From NCBI GenBank assembly GCA_963841415.1, contig CAWJCN010000001.1, positions 62,001-126,000 on the forward strand: DNA of 64,000 nucleotides. The letters run 5' to 3'. A model generated the notes under the pieces. The model was not told the DNA's origin. It did not search any database and saw nothing but the letters and a program-made list of their open reading frames with translations. How positions within the stretch are numbered: position 1 is the stretch's first letter; every line of letters begins with the position of its first letter. Made by a program: the position numbers and the translations under genes. The DNA comes from DASUAS01 sp963841415. GTDB lineage: Bacteria; Actinomycetota; Acidimicrobiia; IMCC26256; DASPTH01. This document shows, in pieces, positions 44,988 through 52,771 of the stretch.

Positions 44988-45640
44988 CCGACACCACGCG
45001 CACGCGGCGGCGCTACGACAGCCCGGTCCGGCGTCAACGCGCCGAGGAGACCCGCGCGCGGATCCTCACCGCGGGCGCCGAGCTCCTGCACGGCTTCCCG
45101 ATCTGGAACTGGGCGGCTCTCACCGTTCCCGCGGTCGCCGCGCGCGCGGACGTCAACGAGCGCACCGTGTACCGCTACTTCGCGAGCGAGCGCGCCCTGC
45201 GCGACGCGGTGCTCGGTCGGTTGGAGGAGGAGTCGGGGGTCGATGTGGCGGGCCTGCGCCTCGACGACGTCGCTCCGATCACTGCGCGCATGCTCGAGTA
45301 CGTGTCGTCGTTCCCGGTCGAAGCGCGGGCGCCGCGCGACGCGACGGTCGCGGCTGCCAACGCGCGTCAGCGCGCCGCGCTGCTCGCGGCCATCACACCG
45401 GTCGCCGGCCGATGGTCCGACGGCGAGCAGGCGGTCGCGGCGGCGGTGCTCGACGTGCTGTGGAGCGTGGTGTCGTACGAGCGGATGGTGGTCGACTGGG
45501 AGCTCGACCCGGAGTCCGCGATCCGTGGCCTGACCTGGGTGATCGAGCTGGTGGAGGCGGCGATCCGCAGCGGGTCACCGCCCGAGAACACGAACCAGAC
45601 CGTCACCATCACGCCACGTGGACCATTGGGGGAGCAATGA
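44984..45640 (+). CDS. TetR family transcriptional regulator
   Basis: A 218-residue regulator. After MTDTTRTRRRYDSPVRRQRA the DNA-binding domain reads ILTAGAELLHGFPIWNWAAL, VAARADVNERTVYRYFASER, with the T-V-Y-R-Y-F recognition helix typical of TetR. The C-terminal domain is helical. It is placed between a P450 and a CoA-transferase gene with ATGA overlaps on both sides, so it is produced with the enzymes it probably controls. The palindrome at 43552 is the closest candidate operator; the AGAAC sites at 48028 and 51209 are alternatives. Confidence 0.88.
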   Translation: MTDTTRTRRRYDSPVRRQRAEETRARILTAGAELLHGFPIWNWAALTVPAVAARADVNERTVYRYFASERALRDAVLGRLEEESGVDVAGLRLDDVAPITARMLEYVSSFPVEARAPRDATVAAANARQRAALLAAITPVAGRWSDGEQAVAAAVLDVLWSVVSYERMVVDWELDPESAIRGLTWVIELVEAAIRSGSPPENTNQTVTITPRGPLGEQ

Positions 45641-46857
45641 CCGCCGTCATGCAGGGAGTCCGCATCCTCGAGGTCGCCGAGCACACCTTCGTGCCGGCCT
45701 CCTCGGCCCTCCTCGCCGACTGGGGCGCGGAGGTGATCAAGATCGAGCACGTCGAGCGGGGCGACGCCATGCGCGGGCTCGCGGCGACCGGCGTCGTGGC
45801 CGACATGGGCAACGACGTCCACCCGTTGCTCGAGCACTCGAACCGCGGGAAGAAGAGCCTCGGCCTCGATCTCACGCAGCCCGACGGGCTCGCGATCCTG
45901 CACCGACTCATCGCGACGTCCGACGTCTTCCTCACCAACAAGCTCCCGCGCGTGCTGAAGAAGCTGCACATCGAGATCGACGACGTGCGCGCGCACAACG
46001 AGCAGATCATCTACGTGCGCGGCCACGGCCAGGGTGCACGCGGGCCCGACGCTGACAAGGGCTCGTACGACTCGCTCGCGTTCTGGGCGCGCGCCGGCGT
46101 CGCCCTCGGCTGCACGCGTCCCGAGTACGACCTCGTGGTCAACCCACCCGCGCCCGGTTTCGGCGACTCCATCGGCGCGATGACGATCGCGGGCGGGATC
46201 ATGGGTGCGCTGTTCCACCGGGAGCGCACCGGCGAGGCGACGGTCGTCGACGTGTCCCTGCTCGGCACCGGTCTCTGGGCGATGGGGCAGGCGGTCGCGC
46301 TGTCGCTGCTCATGGCCATCCCGTGGACGGCGCCGCCGGCCGACCAGATGCGGTTCAACCCGCTGGTGGCGATGTACGACACGAGCGACGGCCGGCTCCT
46401 CTCGCTGTGCTGCCTCCAGGCGGGGCAGTACTGGCCGCCGCTGTGCGAGGCGATCGGTCGTCCCGAGCTGGCCACCGATCCGCGGTTCGCCGATCACGCG
46501 TCGCTGCTCGAGCACAGCAGCGAAGCCCAGGAGATCCTGCGCGAGGTGTTCTCGTCGCGCACGGTCGACGAGTGGCGTGCGGCCCTCGCCGACTTCGTCG
46601 GCCAGTGGACGGTCGTCCAGCACACCCTCGAAGCCGCAGTTGATCCGCAGTCGGTCGCGAACGGCTACATCCAGGACGTCACCACCGCCGGCGGCACGCC
46701 GTTCCAACTGACGGCCGCGCCGGTGCAGTTCGACGAGCAGCCGCCCCGGGCCCGGCGGGCGCCGGAGTTCAACGAGCACGGCGACGCGATCCTCGGCGAG
46801 CTCGGGCTCGACTGGGACACGATCGTCGACCTCAAGGTGCGGGGCGTCGTGGCGTGA
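45637..46857 (+). CDS. Family III CoA-transferase (CaiB/BaiF type)
   Basis: A 406-residue enzyme: ILEVAEHTFVPASSALLADW and GAEVIKIEHVERGD at the N-terminus, NRGKKSLGLDLTQPDG, and the catalytic Asp in KGSYDSLAFWARAG (about residue 145). EATVVDVSLLGTGLWAMGQA is also typical. It moves CoA between acids, or may racemise an alpha-methylacyl-CoA. Close in style to the CoA-transferase at 48091: both have RGHGQGARGPDAD-like or RGHGYGARGPDAD-like sequence. ATG 45637 overlaps the TetR stop. It converges on the amidohydrolase gene with 24 bp between them. Confidence 0.9.
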   Translation: MTAVMQGVRILEVAEHTFVPASSALLADWGAEVIKIEHVERGDAMRGLAATGVVADMGNDVHPLLEHSNRGKKSLGLDLTQPDGLAILHRLIATSDVFLTNKLPRVLKKLHIEIDDVRAHNEQIIYVRGHGQGARGPDADKGSYDSLAFWARAGVALGCTRPEYDLVVNPPAPGFGDSIGAMTIAGGIMGALFHRERTGEATVVDVSLLGTGLWAMGQAVALSLLMAIPWTAPPADQMRFNPLVAMYDTSDGRLLSLCCLQAGQYWPPLCEAIGRPELATDPRFADHASLLEHSSEAQEILREVFSSRTVDEWRAALADFVGQWTVVQHTLEAAVDPQSVANGYIQDVTTAGGTPFQLTAAPVQFDEQPPRARRAPEFNEHGDAILGELGLDWDTIVDLKVRGVVA

Positions 46858-46881
46858 CGCACCGCCTCGAGGTGGAAGGGC

Positions 46882-47979
46882 TCAGAGCAGGTCGTAGAGC
46901 TTGGCGCAGTTCTCCCAGAGGATCTTGGTCTTGTCGTCGTCACCGAAGGGCGTCATCCACTCGTCGGTGAGCGCCTTGCTGTTCGGCCACGTCGTCTCGG
47001 AGTGGGGATAGTCGCTCGCCCACATGATGTTGTCGATGCCGATGTGGTGGCGCTCGCGGAGACCGACCGGGTCCTCCATGAACGTGGCGAACACCTGGCG
47101 CCGGAAGGAGACGCTGGGCGGCTCGGTGAGCTCGCTCTTCGTCCAGTGCCGGTGCTTCTCCCAGAGGTGGTCCGAGTAGTACTCGAAGAAGGAGATCCAG
47201 CCGATCTGACCCTCGACCGCGATGAATCGCAGGTCGGGGTGACGCTGCATCACGAGCCCGTGGATGAGCTCGCTCACCGACTCGGCCATGGTGAGCTTCG
47301 ACATGACGAGCCCGGTCATGAACTGCGGCGCCGACTCGTAGAGGTTCTTCGTCGGCGTGCCGGGGCGGCGACCGCCCACGTGGAGGCCGATCGGAAGACC
47401 CGTCTCCGTGAAGGCGTCCCACAGCGCGTCCCACTGCGGGTTGCCGTACGTGTCGTCGGCGCTCGGGAAGAGCGGGATGTACGCACCCGGGAGGCCGAGC
47501 GCCGTCACCTCCCGGACGAACTCCACCGCGAGCTCGGGCGTGTCGACCGGCACCGCGCCCATGCCGAGCAGCCGCTTCGGCGCGTGGGAGCAGAAGTCGG
47601 CGAGCCAGCGGTTGTAGCCCCGGAAGCTGGCGATGCGCAGCTCCGCGTCGGCCGTCATCAGCGGGCCGCCGACGTAGAGCACCTCGGCGTCGACGCCGTC
47701 GAGGTCCATGTCCTTCAACCGCTCGACCGGGTCGCCGGCACCCGCTCGCTGGTCGTCGAGCCGGCGGACGTTCAGCGAGAACTCCTCGGGCCGCTTTCCC
47801 GCGAGGTTGTTGAGCGTGTTGATCGGCGACCGCTTGCCCTCGAACTCCGTGAAGTCGCCCTCGTCGGTGTGGACGATCCGCGGCGCACGCGGCCGCAGTG
47901 CTTCGGGGAGGTACTCCTGCCAGGCCTCGACCGGGATCGTGACGTGGGAGTCGGACGAGATGAGCCGGAACTGCGCCAT
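46882..47979 (-). CDS. Amidohydrolase family protein (Amidohydro_2 type)
   Basis: A 365-residue TIM-barrel protein: SSDSHVTIPVEAWQEYLP (D-x-H motif), LPIGLHVGGRRPG, IAVEGQIGWISFFEYYSDHL, and MWASDYPHSETTWPNSKAL with the catalytic Asp. The last block is nearly the same as DYPHSDTTWPNC in the paralogue at 52768. Decarboxylation or hydrolysis of a carboxylated intermediate is likely. ATG 47979 follows GGGGACGAC. It is divergent from the CoA-transferase at 48091; the gap contains the paired AGAAC sites that could control both directions. Confidence 0.88.
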   Translation of the reverse strand: MAQFRLISSDSHVTIPVEAWQEYLPEALRPRAPRIVHTDEGDFTEFEGKRSPINTLNNLAGKRPEEFSLNVRRLDDQRAGAGDPVERLKDMDLDGVDAEVLYVGGPLMTADAELRIASFRGYNRWLADFCSHAPKRLLGMGAVPVDTPELAVEFVREVTALGLPGAYIPLFPSADDTYGNPQWDALWDAFTETGLPIGLHVGGRRPGTPTKNLYESAPQFMTGLVMSKLTMAESVSELIHGLVMQRHPDLRFIAVEGQIGWISFFEYYSDHLWEKHRHWTKSELTEPPSVSFRRQVFATFMEDPVGLRERHHIGIDNIMWASDYPHSETTWPNSKALTDEWMTPFGDDDKTKILWENCAKLYDLL

Positions 47980-48003
47980 GGTGTCGTCCCCATGTTCGCC
48001 GGA

Positions 48004-48032
48004 TTGACCGGACCGCGCCGACAATGTAGAAC
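48004..48032 (+). promoter_or_regulatory. Candidate promoter for the CoA-transferase/DUF35/thiolase operon
   Basis: TTGACC (48004-48009), a 17-base spacer, then TAGAAC (48027-48032). The -10 is embedded in the first operator half, so a bound repressor would block it. Distance to GTG 48091 is normal. Confidence 0.5.
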
Positions 48033-48063
48033 CACGTTCCGATGTTTGCCAGAACGTGGTTCT
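48028..48063. promoter_or_regulatory. Paired AGAAC-n3-GTTCY operator with 11-bp perfect arms
   Basis: AGAACCACGTTCC (48028-48040) and AGAACGTGGTTCT (48051-48063) are each near-palindromic, and AGAACCACGTT / AACGTGGTTCT form an exact 11-bp inverted repeat across 14 bases. A related pair lies at 51209-51243. The AAC-n3-GTT core recalls TetR-type sites such as that of mycobacterial KstR (AAC-n2-GTT), with one more base. Confidence 0.65.
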
Positions 48064-48090
48064 GCACCCGATCCGAACCGGGGGTTGCCA

Positions 48091-49332
48091 GTGGCTTCCG
48101 ACACGACGTCCGCTCCGGCGGAGAAGGCGTTCACCGGCGTCCGCGTCGTCGAGTTGGCGCAGTGGGTGTTCGTGCCGGTGGCCGGCGCGCTGCTCGCCGA
48201 CTGGGGTGCCGACGTCGTGCGCATCGAGCGCCCGGAAGGTGATCCGTACCGCGGGTTGATGACCCAGGGGATCGGCACCGACAGCGGCAGTGGCGTCAAC
48301 CTGTCGATCGCGCTCGCCAACCGGGGGAAGCGCTCGGTCGCGCTCGACCTCCGCACCGAAGGGGGGCGCGAGATCCTCGAGAAGCTCCTCGCCACCGCCG
48401 ACGTGTTCCTCACCAACTTCCGTCCCGGCGCGCTGTTCCGGCTCGGGCTCGACGCGGAGACGCTGCGCGAGCGATACCCGTCGCTCATCTACGCGCGCGG
48501 GCACGGCTACGGCGCACGCGGCCCCGACGCGGACGCGCCCGGGTACGACGCGTCGGCGTTCTGGTCGCGCGGCGGACTTGCGCACGTGCTCACACCCGCG
48601 GAGCTCGACCGCCCCATCGGTCAACGCGGTGCCATGGGCGACCGCAACGGCGCGATGGCGCTGGCCTTCGGCATCTCGGCCGCCCTCCTCGAACGCACCC
48701 GCACCGGTCGGGGCAAGGTCGTCGACGTCTCGCTGCTCGCGACTGCCATGTGGACGCTCTCGTCCGACGTGCTCTCCGCGCTGCAGGGTGCGCAGCCGCG
48801 CGCGATGTCGATGAGCGCGAGCGGGTACGTGAACCCGCTCGTCGGCGTGTACTCGACCAAGGACCAGCGCCACATCTCCCTGGTCTTCCTCGAGGCCGAC
48901 CGCTACTGGCCCGACTTCTGTCGTCTCATCGGGCGCGAGGAGTTGATCGACGACCCGCGCTTCGTCGATCTCGCGGCACGCAGGGAGCACGCCGAGGCGT
49001 GCGTGCAGCTCCTCACCGAGGAGTTCGGGTCGCGCACGTTCGTCGAGTGGAAGGAGCTGCTCGCCGGCATCGACGCGCCGTGGGCGCCGGTGCAGGCGGT
49101 CGAGGAGCTCCTCGACGACCCGCAGGTGATCGCCAACGACTACCTCGGCGACGTGGTGATCGACGGCGAATCGGCGTACCGGCTGCCCGCGGTGCCGGTG
49201 CAGCTCGACGGCGCCGGGCCTGAGCTGCGGCGGGCGCCGGAGCACGGCGAGCACTCCGAGCTGGTGCTCCTCGAGCTCGGCTACTCGTGGGACGACATCG
49301 GCGAGCTGCAGGCCGCGGGGGTGATCCCGTGA
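48091..49332 (+). CDS. Family III CoA-transferase (CaiB/BaiF type)
   Basis: A 413-residue enzyme with VVELAQWVFVPVAGALLADW, GADVVRIERPEGDPYRG, NRGKRSVALDLRTEGG, ARGHGYGARGPDADAPGYDA (catalytic Asp in PGYD) and GKVVDVSLLATAMW. Start GTG 48091, with GGGGG nine to five bases before; TTG 48085 is possible. It would charge a carboxylic acid with CoA at the expense of another CoA ester, feeding the DUF35/thiolase-like pair encoded next. Its final GTGA overlaps the start of a 52-codon Arg-rich ORF. Confidence 0.9.
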   Translation: MASDTTSAPAEKAFTGVRVVELAQWVFVPVAGALLADWGADVVRIERPEGDPYRGLMTQGIGTDSGSGVNLSIALANRGKRSVALDLRTEGGREILEKLLATADVFLTNFRPGALFRLGLDAETLRERYPSLIYARGHGYGARGPDADAPGYDASAFWSRGGLAHVLTPAELDRPIGQRGAMGDRNGAMALAFGISAALLERTRTGRGKVVDVSLLATAMWTLSSDVLSALQGAQPRAMSMSASGYVNPLVGVYSTKDQRHISLVFLEADRYWPDFCRLIGREELIDDPRFVDLAARREHAEACVQLLTEEFGSRTFVEWKELLAGIDAPWAPVQAVEELLDDPQVIANDYLGDVVIDGESAYRLPAVPVQLDGAGPELRRAPEHGEHSELVLLELGYSWDDIGELQAAGVIP

Positions 49333-49487
49333 GCGGCGTGTCCGCGAGCCGGGTATCCCGGCGAGCAACGAAGCGGGGGCCGCGGCGCCGGCGGCTCGGC
49401 CGACCGGTGCCGCATGAGCCGGCGCTCGCGCCGGCGACCCATGGAGACCGCGCCCCGGTGCGCAGCACCGAGAGCGGGCAAGGATGA
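49329..49487 (+). CDS. 52-residue Arg-rich mini-ORF bridging two operon genes
   Basis: GTG 49329 lies in GTGA on the stop of the CoA-transferase; TGA 49485-49487 lies in ATGA on the start of the DUF35 gene. The peptide is very basic (RRATKRGPRRRRLGRP) and has no recognised domain. It fills the only sizeable gap of the operon with unbroken coupling. It may be a translated spacer or a coincidence of high GC; sequence near 49350 (GCCGGGTATCCCGGC, GAGCAACGAAGCG) resembles the hairpin region at 150-180. Confidence 0.3.
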   Translation: MSGVSASRVSRRATKRGPRRRRLGRPVPHEPALAPATHGDRAPVRSTESGQG

Positions 49488-49912
49488 GCGACGGGAGTGC
49501 GCGTCCGGTTCCGGTTCCCGACGATCGGTCGCAGGGGTACTGGGACGCCGCCGCTCAGCACGTGCTCGCGATGGCGCGCTGCTCGCGCTGCGGCACGCTC
49601 GCGATGCCCCCGGACATCGTCTGCTCGCAGTGCCACAGCACCGAGCCCGACTTCACCTTCGTGCCCGTCAGCGGCCGCGGTGTCGTGCGGTCGTGGACGG
49701 TGATGCACCAGTCGTTCCTCCCCGGCTTCGACGACCTCGTGCCGTTCGTGCTGGTCGACGTCGAGCTCGAGGAACAGGCCGAGCTCCGCACCATCGGACG
49801 TCTCCTCGACGGGCCCGACGCGCCGCTGGCGATCGGCACGCGCGTCGTCGTCGCCTTCGAAGATCTCGGCCCGGGCACCTCGGTGCCGGCCTTCGCGCTG
49901 GAGACGACGTGA
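49484..49912 (+). CDS. Zn-ribbon OB-fold protein (DUF35)
   Basis: A 142-residue DUF35 protein. The rubredoxin-like zinc knuckle is CSRCGTLAMPPDIVCSQC (two C-x2-C pairs at about 33-50), followed by the OB-fold with GVVRSWTVMHQSFLPGF and PFVLVDVELEEQ. DUF35 proteins form complexes with thiolase-superfamily partners; in steroid side-chain loss ChsH2's DUF35 domain supports the Ltp2 retro-aldolase. The thiolase-like gene follows 67 bp later and is linked through a 24-codon ORF, so the pair probably forms one enzyme. Confidence 0.88.
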   Translation: MSDGSARPVPVPDDRSQGYWDAAAQHVLAMARCSRCGTLAMPPDIVCSQCHSTEPDFTFVPVSGRGVVRSWTVMHQSFLPGFDDLVPFVLVDVELEEQAELRTIGRLLDGPDAPLAIGTRVVVAFEDLGPGTSVPAFALETT

Positions 49913-49983
49913 GCGTGAGCGAGCTGGGCGTTCTTCAGAAGGGCGGCCCGGCGAGTAGCGAACGTCCAATGGAGGAGGCGTGA
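49909..49983 (+). CDS. 24-residue mini-ORF between DUF35 and thiolase-like genes
   Basis: GTG 49909 overlaps the DUF35 stop (GTGA) and its TGA overlaps the thiolase-like start (GTGA). It reads (M)SVSELGVLQKGGPASSERP then MEEA. GGAGGAGGC in its last codons is the ribosome site of the next gene. DNA around CTTCAGAAG forms a hairpin. Possibly non-coding spacer. Confidence 0.3.
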   Translation: MSVSELGVLQKGGPASSERPMEEA

Positions 49984-51176
49984 GCGGGCGCTTTGCCGCG
50001 TCCGACCAGGTGGCGATCGTCGGGTACGCGCAGTCGCCGGTGGTGCGCCACGCCGACAAGCCACTGGGTGCGATCGCGCTCGACACTGCGCGAGCCGCCG
50101 TCGCCGATGCCGGCCTCGAGGTCGCGCAGATCGACGGCTTCACCACCGGTGCGATCTTGCCGACCGCGGGCGCGCACACCATCGAGGACGGCGTGAGCAT
50201 CGTCAGCGCGAACTGGATGGCGGAGCATCTGGGGGTGAACGCGCGATGGGCGAGCGGCTTCCAGGGTTTCGGCCAGATCCCCGGTTCGGTCCAGCTGGCC
50301 GTCAACGCGGTCGCCAGCGGCGCCGCGGACTACGTGCTCCTGCACCGGGCGCTGCACAACCCGGTCGGGAAGTACCACGGCAACCCGATGCACGAGGCGC
50401 GCGGCTCGATGCAGTGGATGGCCCCGCAGGGCTACTTCGGCCCGCTCGCGATGATCGCGCTTCCGTACAACGAGTACCTCCAGCGCTACGGCACGTCGCG
50501 CGACGAGATGGCCGCGGTCGTGGTCGAGGCGCGCAAGAACGGGGCTCGGATCCCGTGGTCGTTCTGGCGTGACAAGCCCCTCACTGTCGACGACTACCTC
50601 GCCGCCCGCGTGATCTCCGACCCGATCTGCATGTACGACTGCGACATCCCCGTCGACGGCGTGGCGTCGTTCGTCTTCACTTCTGCGGAGCGCGCGCGCG
50701 ACCTCCCGCATCACCCGGTGCTCGTGAGTGGCTTCGGGATGGGGACGCCGACGACGCGACGCATTCCGCAGCACTGGCCACTCGACGACATCATGGACAC
50801 CGCGTTCGAAACCACCCGCCGTCTCTGGGAGCACTCGGGTCTCGGGCCTGACGACGTCGACCTGCCGCAGGTCTACGACGGTTTCTCGCCGTTCGTCTGG
50901 TTCTGGCTCGAGGCGTTGGGCTTCTGCCCGGTCGGGGAGGCGCACGCGTTCGTGACCGGCGGCGGGATCGACTCCGATGCGCCCGGCGCCGTGCCTGCGC
51001 TCTCGGGTGGTGGGGCGCTCGGCAACGGCCGCATGCACGGCGTGCCCCAGATGCTCGAGGTCTACCTTCAGCTTTCGGGCCGGGCCGGCCACCGCCAACG
51101 CGAGGGCGCGGAGGTCGGGGTGGCGTGCCACAGCTCGCCCCACTACGGCGGTGCCGTCGCCTACCGCCGAGCTTGA
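49980..51176 (+). CDS. SCP-x/Ltp2-type thiolase-superfamily protein, probable retro-aldolase
   Basis: A 398-residue member of the SCP-x thiolase branch: VAIVGYAQSPVVRHADKPLG, AQIDGFTTGAI, NAVASGAADYVLLHRAL, QVYDGFSPFVWFWLEALGFC and GGALGNGRMHGVPQM. The Cys/His/Cys triad of ordinary thiolases is not evident, as in Ltp2-type aldolases that use Tyr residues and a DUF35 partner. With the DUF35 protein encoded before it, it may cleave a beta-hydroxyacyl-CoA side chain. GTG 49980 follows GGAGGAGGC. It ends the 48091 operon; 128 bp with operator sites separate it from the ALDH gene. Confidence 0.82.
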   Translation: MSGRFAASDQVAIVGYAQSPVVRHADKPLGAIALDTARAAVADAGLEVAQIDGFTTGAILPTAGAHTIEDGVSIVSANWMAEHLGVNARWASGFQGFGQIPGSVQLAVNAVASGAADYVLLHRALHNPVGKYHGNPMHEARGSMQWMAPQGYFGPLAMIALPYNEYLQRYGTSRDEMAAVVVEARKNGARIPWSFWRDKPLTVDDYLAARVISDPICMYDCDIPVDGVASFVFTSAERARDLPHHPVLVSGFGMGTPTTRRIPQHWPLDDIMDTAFETTRRLWEHSGLGPDDVDLPQVYDGFSPFVWFWLEALGFCPVGEAHAFVTGGGIDSDAPGAVPALSGGGALGNGRMHGVPQMLEVYLQLSGRAGHRQREGAEVGVACHSSPHYGGAVAYRRA

Positions 51177-51208
51177 CCCCTTGCGAGCTAGCACATTCCG
51201 TGATAGGT

Positions 51209-51243
51209 AGAACGTCGTTCTGATGCGCCAGACCACGTTCTGG
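51209..51243. promoter_or_regulatory. Second AGAAC-n3-GTTCT operator pair
   Basis: AGAACGTCGTTCT (51209-51221) is almost a perfect palindrome, and CCAGACCACGTTCTGG (51228-51243) is a second, slightly degenerate site. The flanks GTAGAAC, GATG and GCCAGA are shared with the site at 48028-48063, indicating a common regulator for the operon beginning at 51305. Confidence 0.6.
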
Positions 51244-51281
51244 CGTACCTGTGCCGTGACATGCACGGCGTCGTGACGCCA
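51241..51281. repeat. Palindrome, second copy of the interspersed repeat
   Basis: TGGCGT...ACGCCA and GTGCCGTG...CACGGC nest to form a long hairpin directly after the operator, about 24 bases before GTG 51305. The order TGGCGTACC, GCCGTGAC, TGC, CGGCGTCG is shared with 2093-2133. In the 5' leader it could hold back translation or mark a dispersed repeat. Confidence 0.55.
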
Positions 51282-51304
51282 ACAGCCATATGGGGGGAGT
51301 GCTC

Positions 51305-52771
51305 GTGGGTGTGATCACCGAACGGCGGTCGTACGTGGCGGGCCGGTGGGTCGAGGGCGACGAGGCCCTCCGGGTGGAGAACCCCGCCGACGAGACGCAG
51401 GTGGCCGAGCTGTCGGTGACGCCCGAGGCCGAGTTCCGGCGGGCGATCGCGGAGGCCCGCCGGGCGTTCGACACGGGTCCCTGGCCGTCGATGTCGCCGG
51501 CGGAGCGGGCCCGGCTGGTGCACGCGCTGGTGGATCACATCGAAGCGAACGGCGACGACCTCGTCGCGACGATGGTCGCGGAGGCGGGTCAGCCCACGCT
51601 GTTCGCCGAGGGCATGCAGCTGCGCAGCGGTGCGGCGCTGGCGCGCAACACGATCGACCTCTACCTCTCCATGTCGCATGAGGACTTCAACCCGGTGCCG
51701 GTCGACGAGCTGGTCACCGGTCGGGTCGCGCTCAGCATCCGTCGCCACGAGCCGGTCGGCGTGGTCACCGCGATCACGCCGTACAACGCCGCCGTGTTGA
51801 TGGCGTTCCAGAAGTTGATCCCCGCGCTGATGGCGGGCAACACGGTGATCCTGCGCCCGAGCCCGCTCACGCCGATCTCGTCGCTGGTGTTCGGCGCCGC
51901 CGCCGACGCGGCCGGCCTGCCGCCGGGCGTGCTGAGCGTCGTGGTCGAGGCCGGCGCCCGCGGCGCCGAGGTGCTCACCACCGATCCGGCGGTCGACATG
52001 GTGTCGTTCACCGGGTCGACGACGGTCGGCAAGCACATCCTGGCCCAGGCCGCGCCCACCGTGAAGCGGGTCGCGCTCGAGCTCGGTGGCAAGTCGGCGC
52101 AGATCTACCTCCCCGACGCGGTGGAACACGCGGCGGCGGGAGCGATGATGGTGGTCGCGATGACCGCGGGCCAGGCGTGCGTGGCGGCGACGCGCATGGT
52201 GGTGCCGCGGGACCAGAAGGACGACGTGCTGAACGCGGTGAGCGGCGCGTATTCGTCGCTGACGGTGGGTGCACCGACGGATCCGACATCGATGATGGGC
52301 CCGGTCATCAGCGCCGCGCAGCGCGACCGCTGCGAGCGTTTCGTCGGTCTCGCCGAAGAGTACGGCGGCAAGATCGCGCAGGGCGGCGGTCGCCCGGCCA
52401 GGTTCGACAAGGGCTACTACTTCGAGCCGACCGTGCTCGATCTGCCTGACAACGCCAACCCGGCTGCGCAGGAGGAGATCTTCGGCCCGGTGATCGGTGT
52501 GCTGTCGTACGACGATGTCGACGACGCGGTGCGCATCGCCAACGACAGCGTGTACGGGCTCTCGGCGCAGGTGTACGGAAAGGACGTCGCCGCCGCCACC
52601 GCGGTGGCGCGCCATCTGCGCGCCGGGGCGGTCAACGTCAACTCGTCGGTGTTCAGCGCGTACGCACCCGGTGGTGGTTACAAGCAGAGCGGCCTCGGCC
52701 GTGAGCGCGGACCCGAGGGCGTCCGCGCGTTCCAGGAGACGAAGCACATGGCGATCGGAGAGCTGAAATGA
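51305..52771 (+). CDS. NAD(P)-dependent aldehyde dehydrogenase
   Basis: A 488-residue ALDH: ITPYNAAVLMAFQKLIPALM, SFTGSTTVGKHI, ALELGGKSAQIYLPDA with the catalytic Glu, and nucleophile Cys in TAGQACVAATRM (about residue 285). EEIFGPVIGVLSYDD and GGGYKQSGLGRERG complete the fold. It oxidises an aldehyde to acid, possibly the product of P450 or aldolase action in this cluster. GGGGGGAGT precedes GTG 51305. First gene of the operon to 57412; ATGA overlap into the amidohydrolase. Confidence 0.92.
   Translation: MGVITERRSYVAGRWVEGDEALRVENPADETQVAELSVTPEAEFRRAIAEARRAFDTGPWPSMSPAERARLVHALVDHIEANGDDLVATMVAEAGQPTLFAEGMQLRSGAALARNTIDLYLSMSHEDFNPVPVDELVTGRVALSIRRHEPVGVVTAITPYNAAVLMAFQKLIPALMAGNTVILRPSPLTPISSLVFGAAADAAGLPPGVLSVVVEAGARGAEVLTTDPAVDMVSFTGSTTVGKHILAQAAPTVKRVALELGGKSAQIYLPDAVEHAAAGAMMVVAMTAGQACVAATRMVVPRDQKDDVLNAVSGAYSSLTVGAPTDPTSMMGPVISAAQRDRCERFVGLAEEYGGKIAQGGGRPARFDKGYYFEPTVLDLPDNANPAAQEEIFGPVIGVLSYDDVDDAVRIANDSVYGLSAQVYGKDVAAATAVARHLRAGAVNVNSSVFSAYAPGGGYKQSGLGRERGPEGVRAFQETKHMAIGELK

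Noticed and set aside
43685..45640. P450-TetR fusion protein
   Set aside because: The P450 C-terminus continues in another frame to a proper stop with ATGA overlap, so the fusion comes from one extra base.
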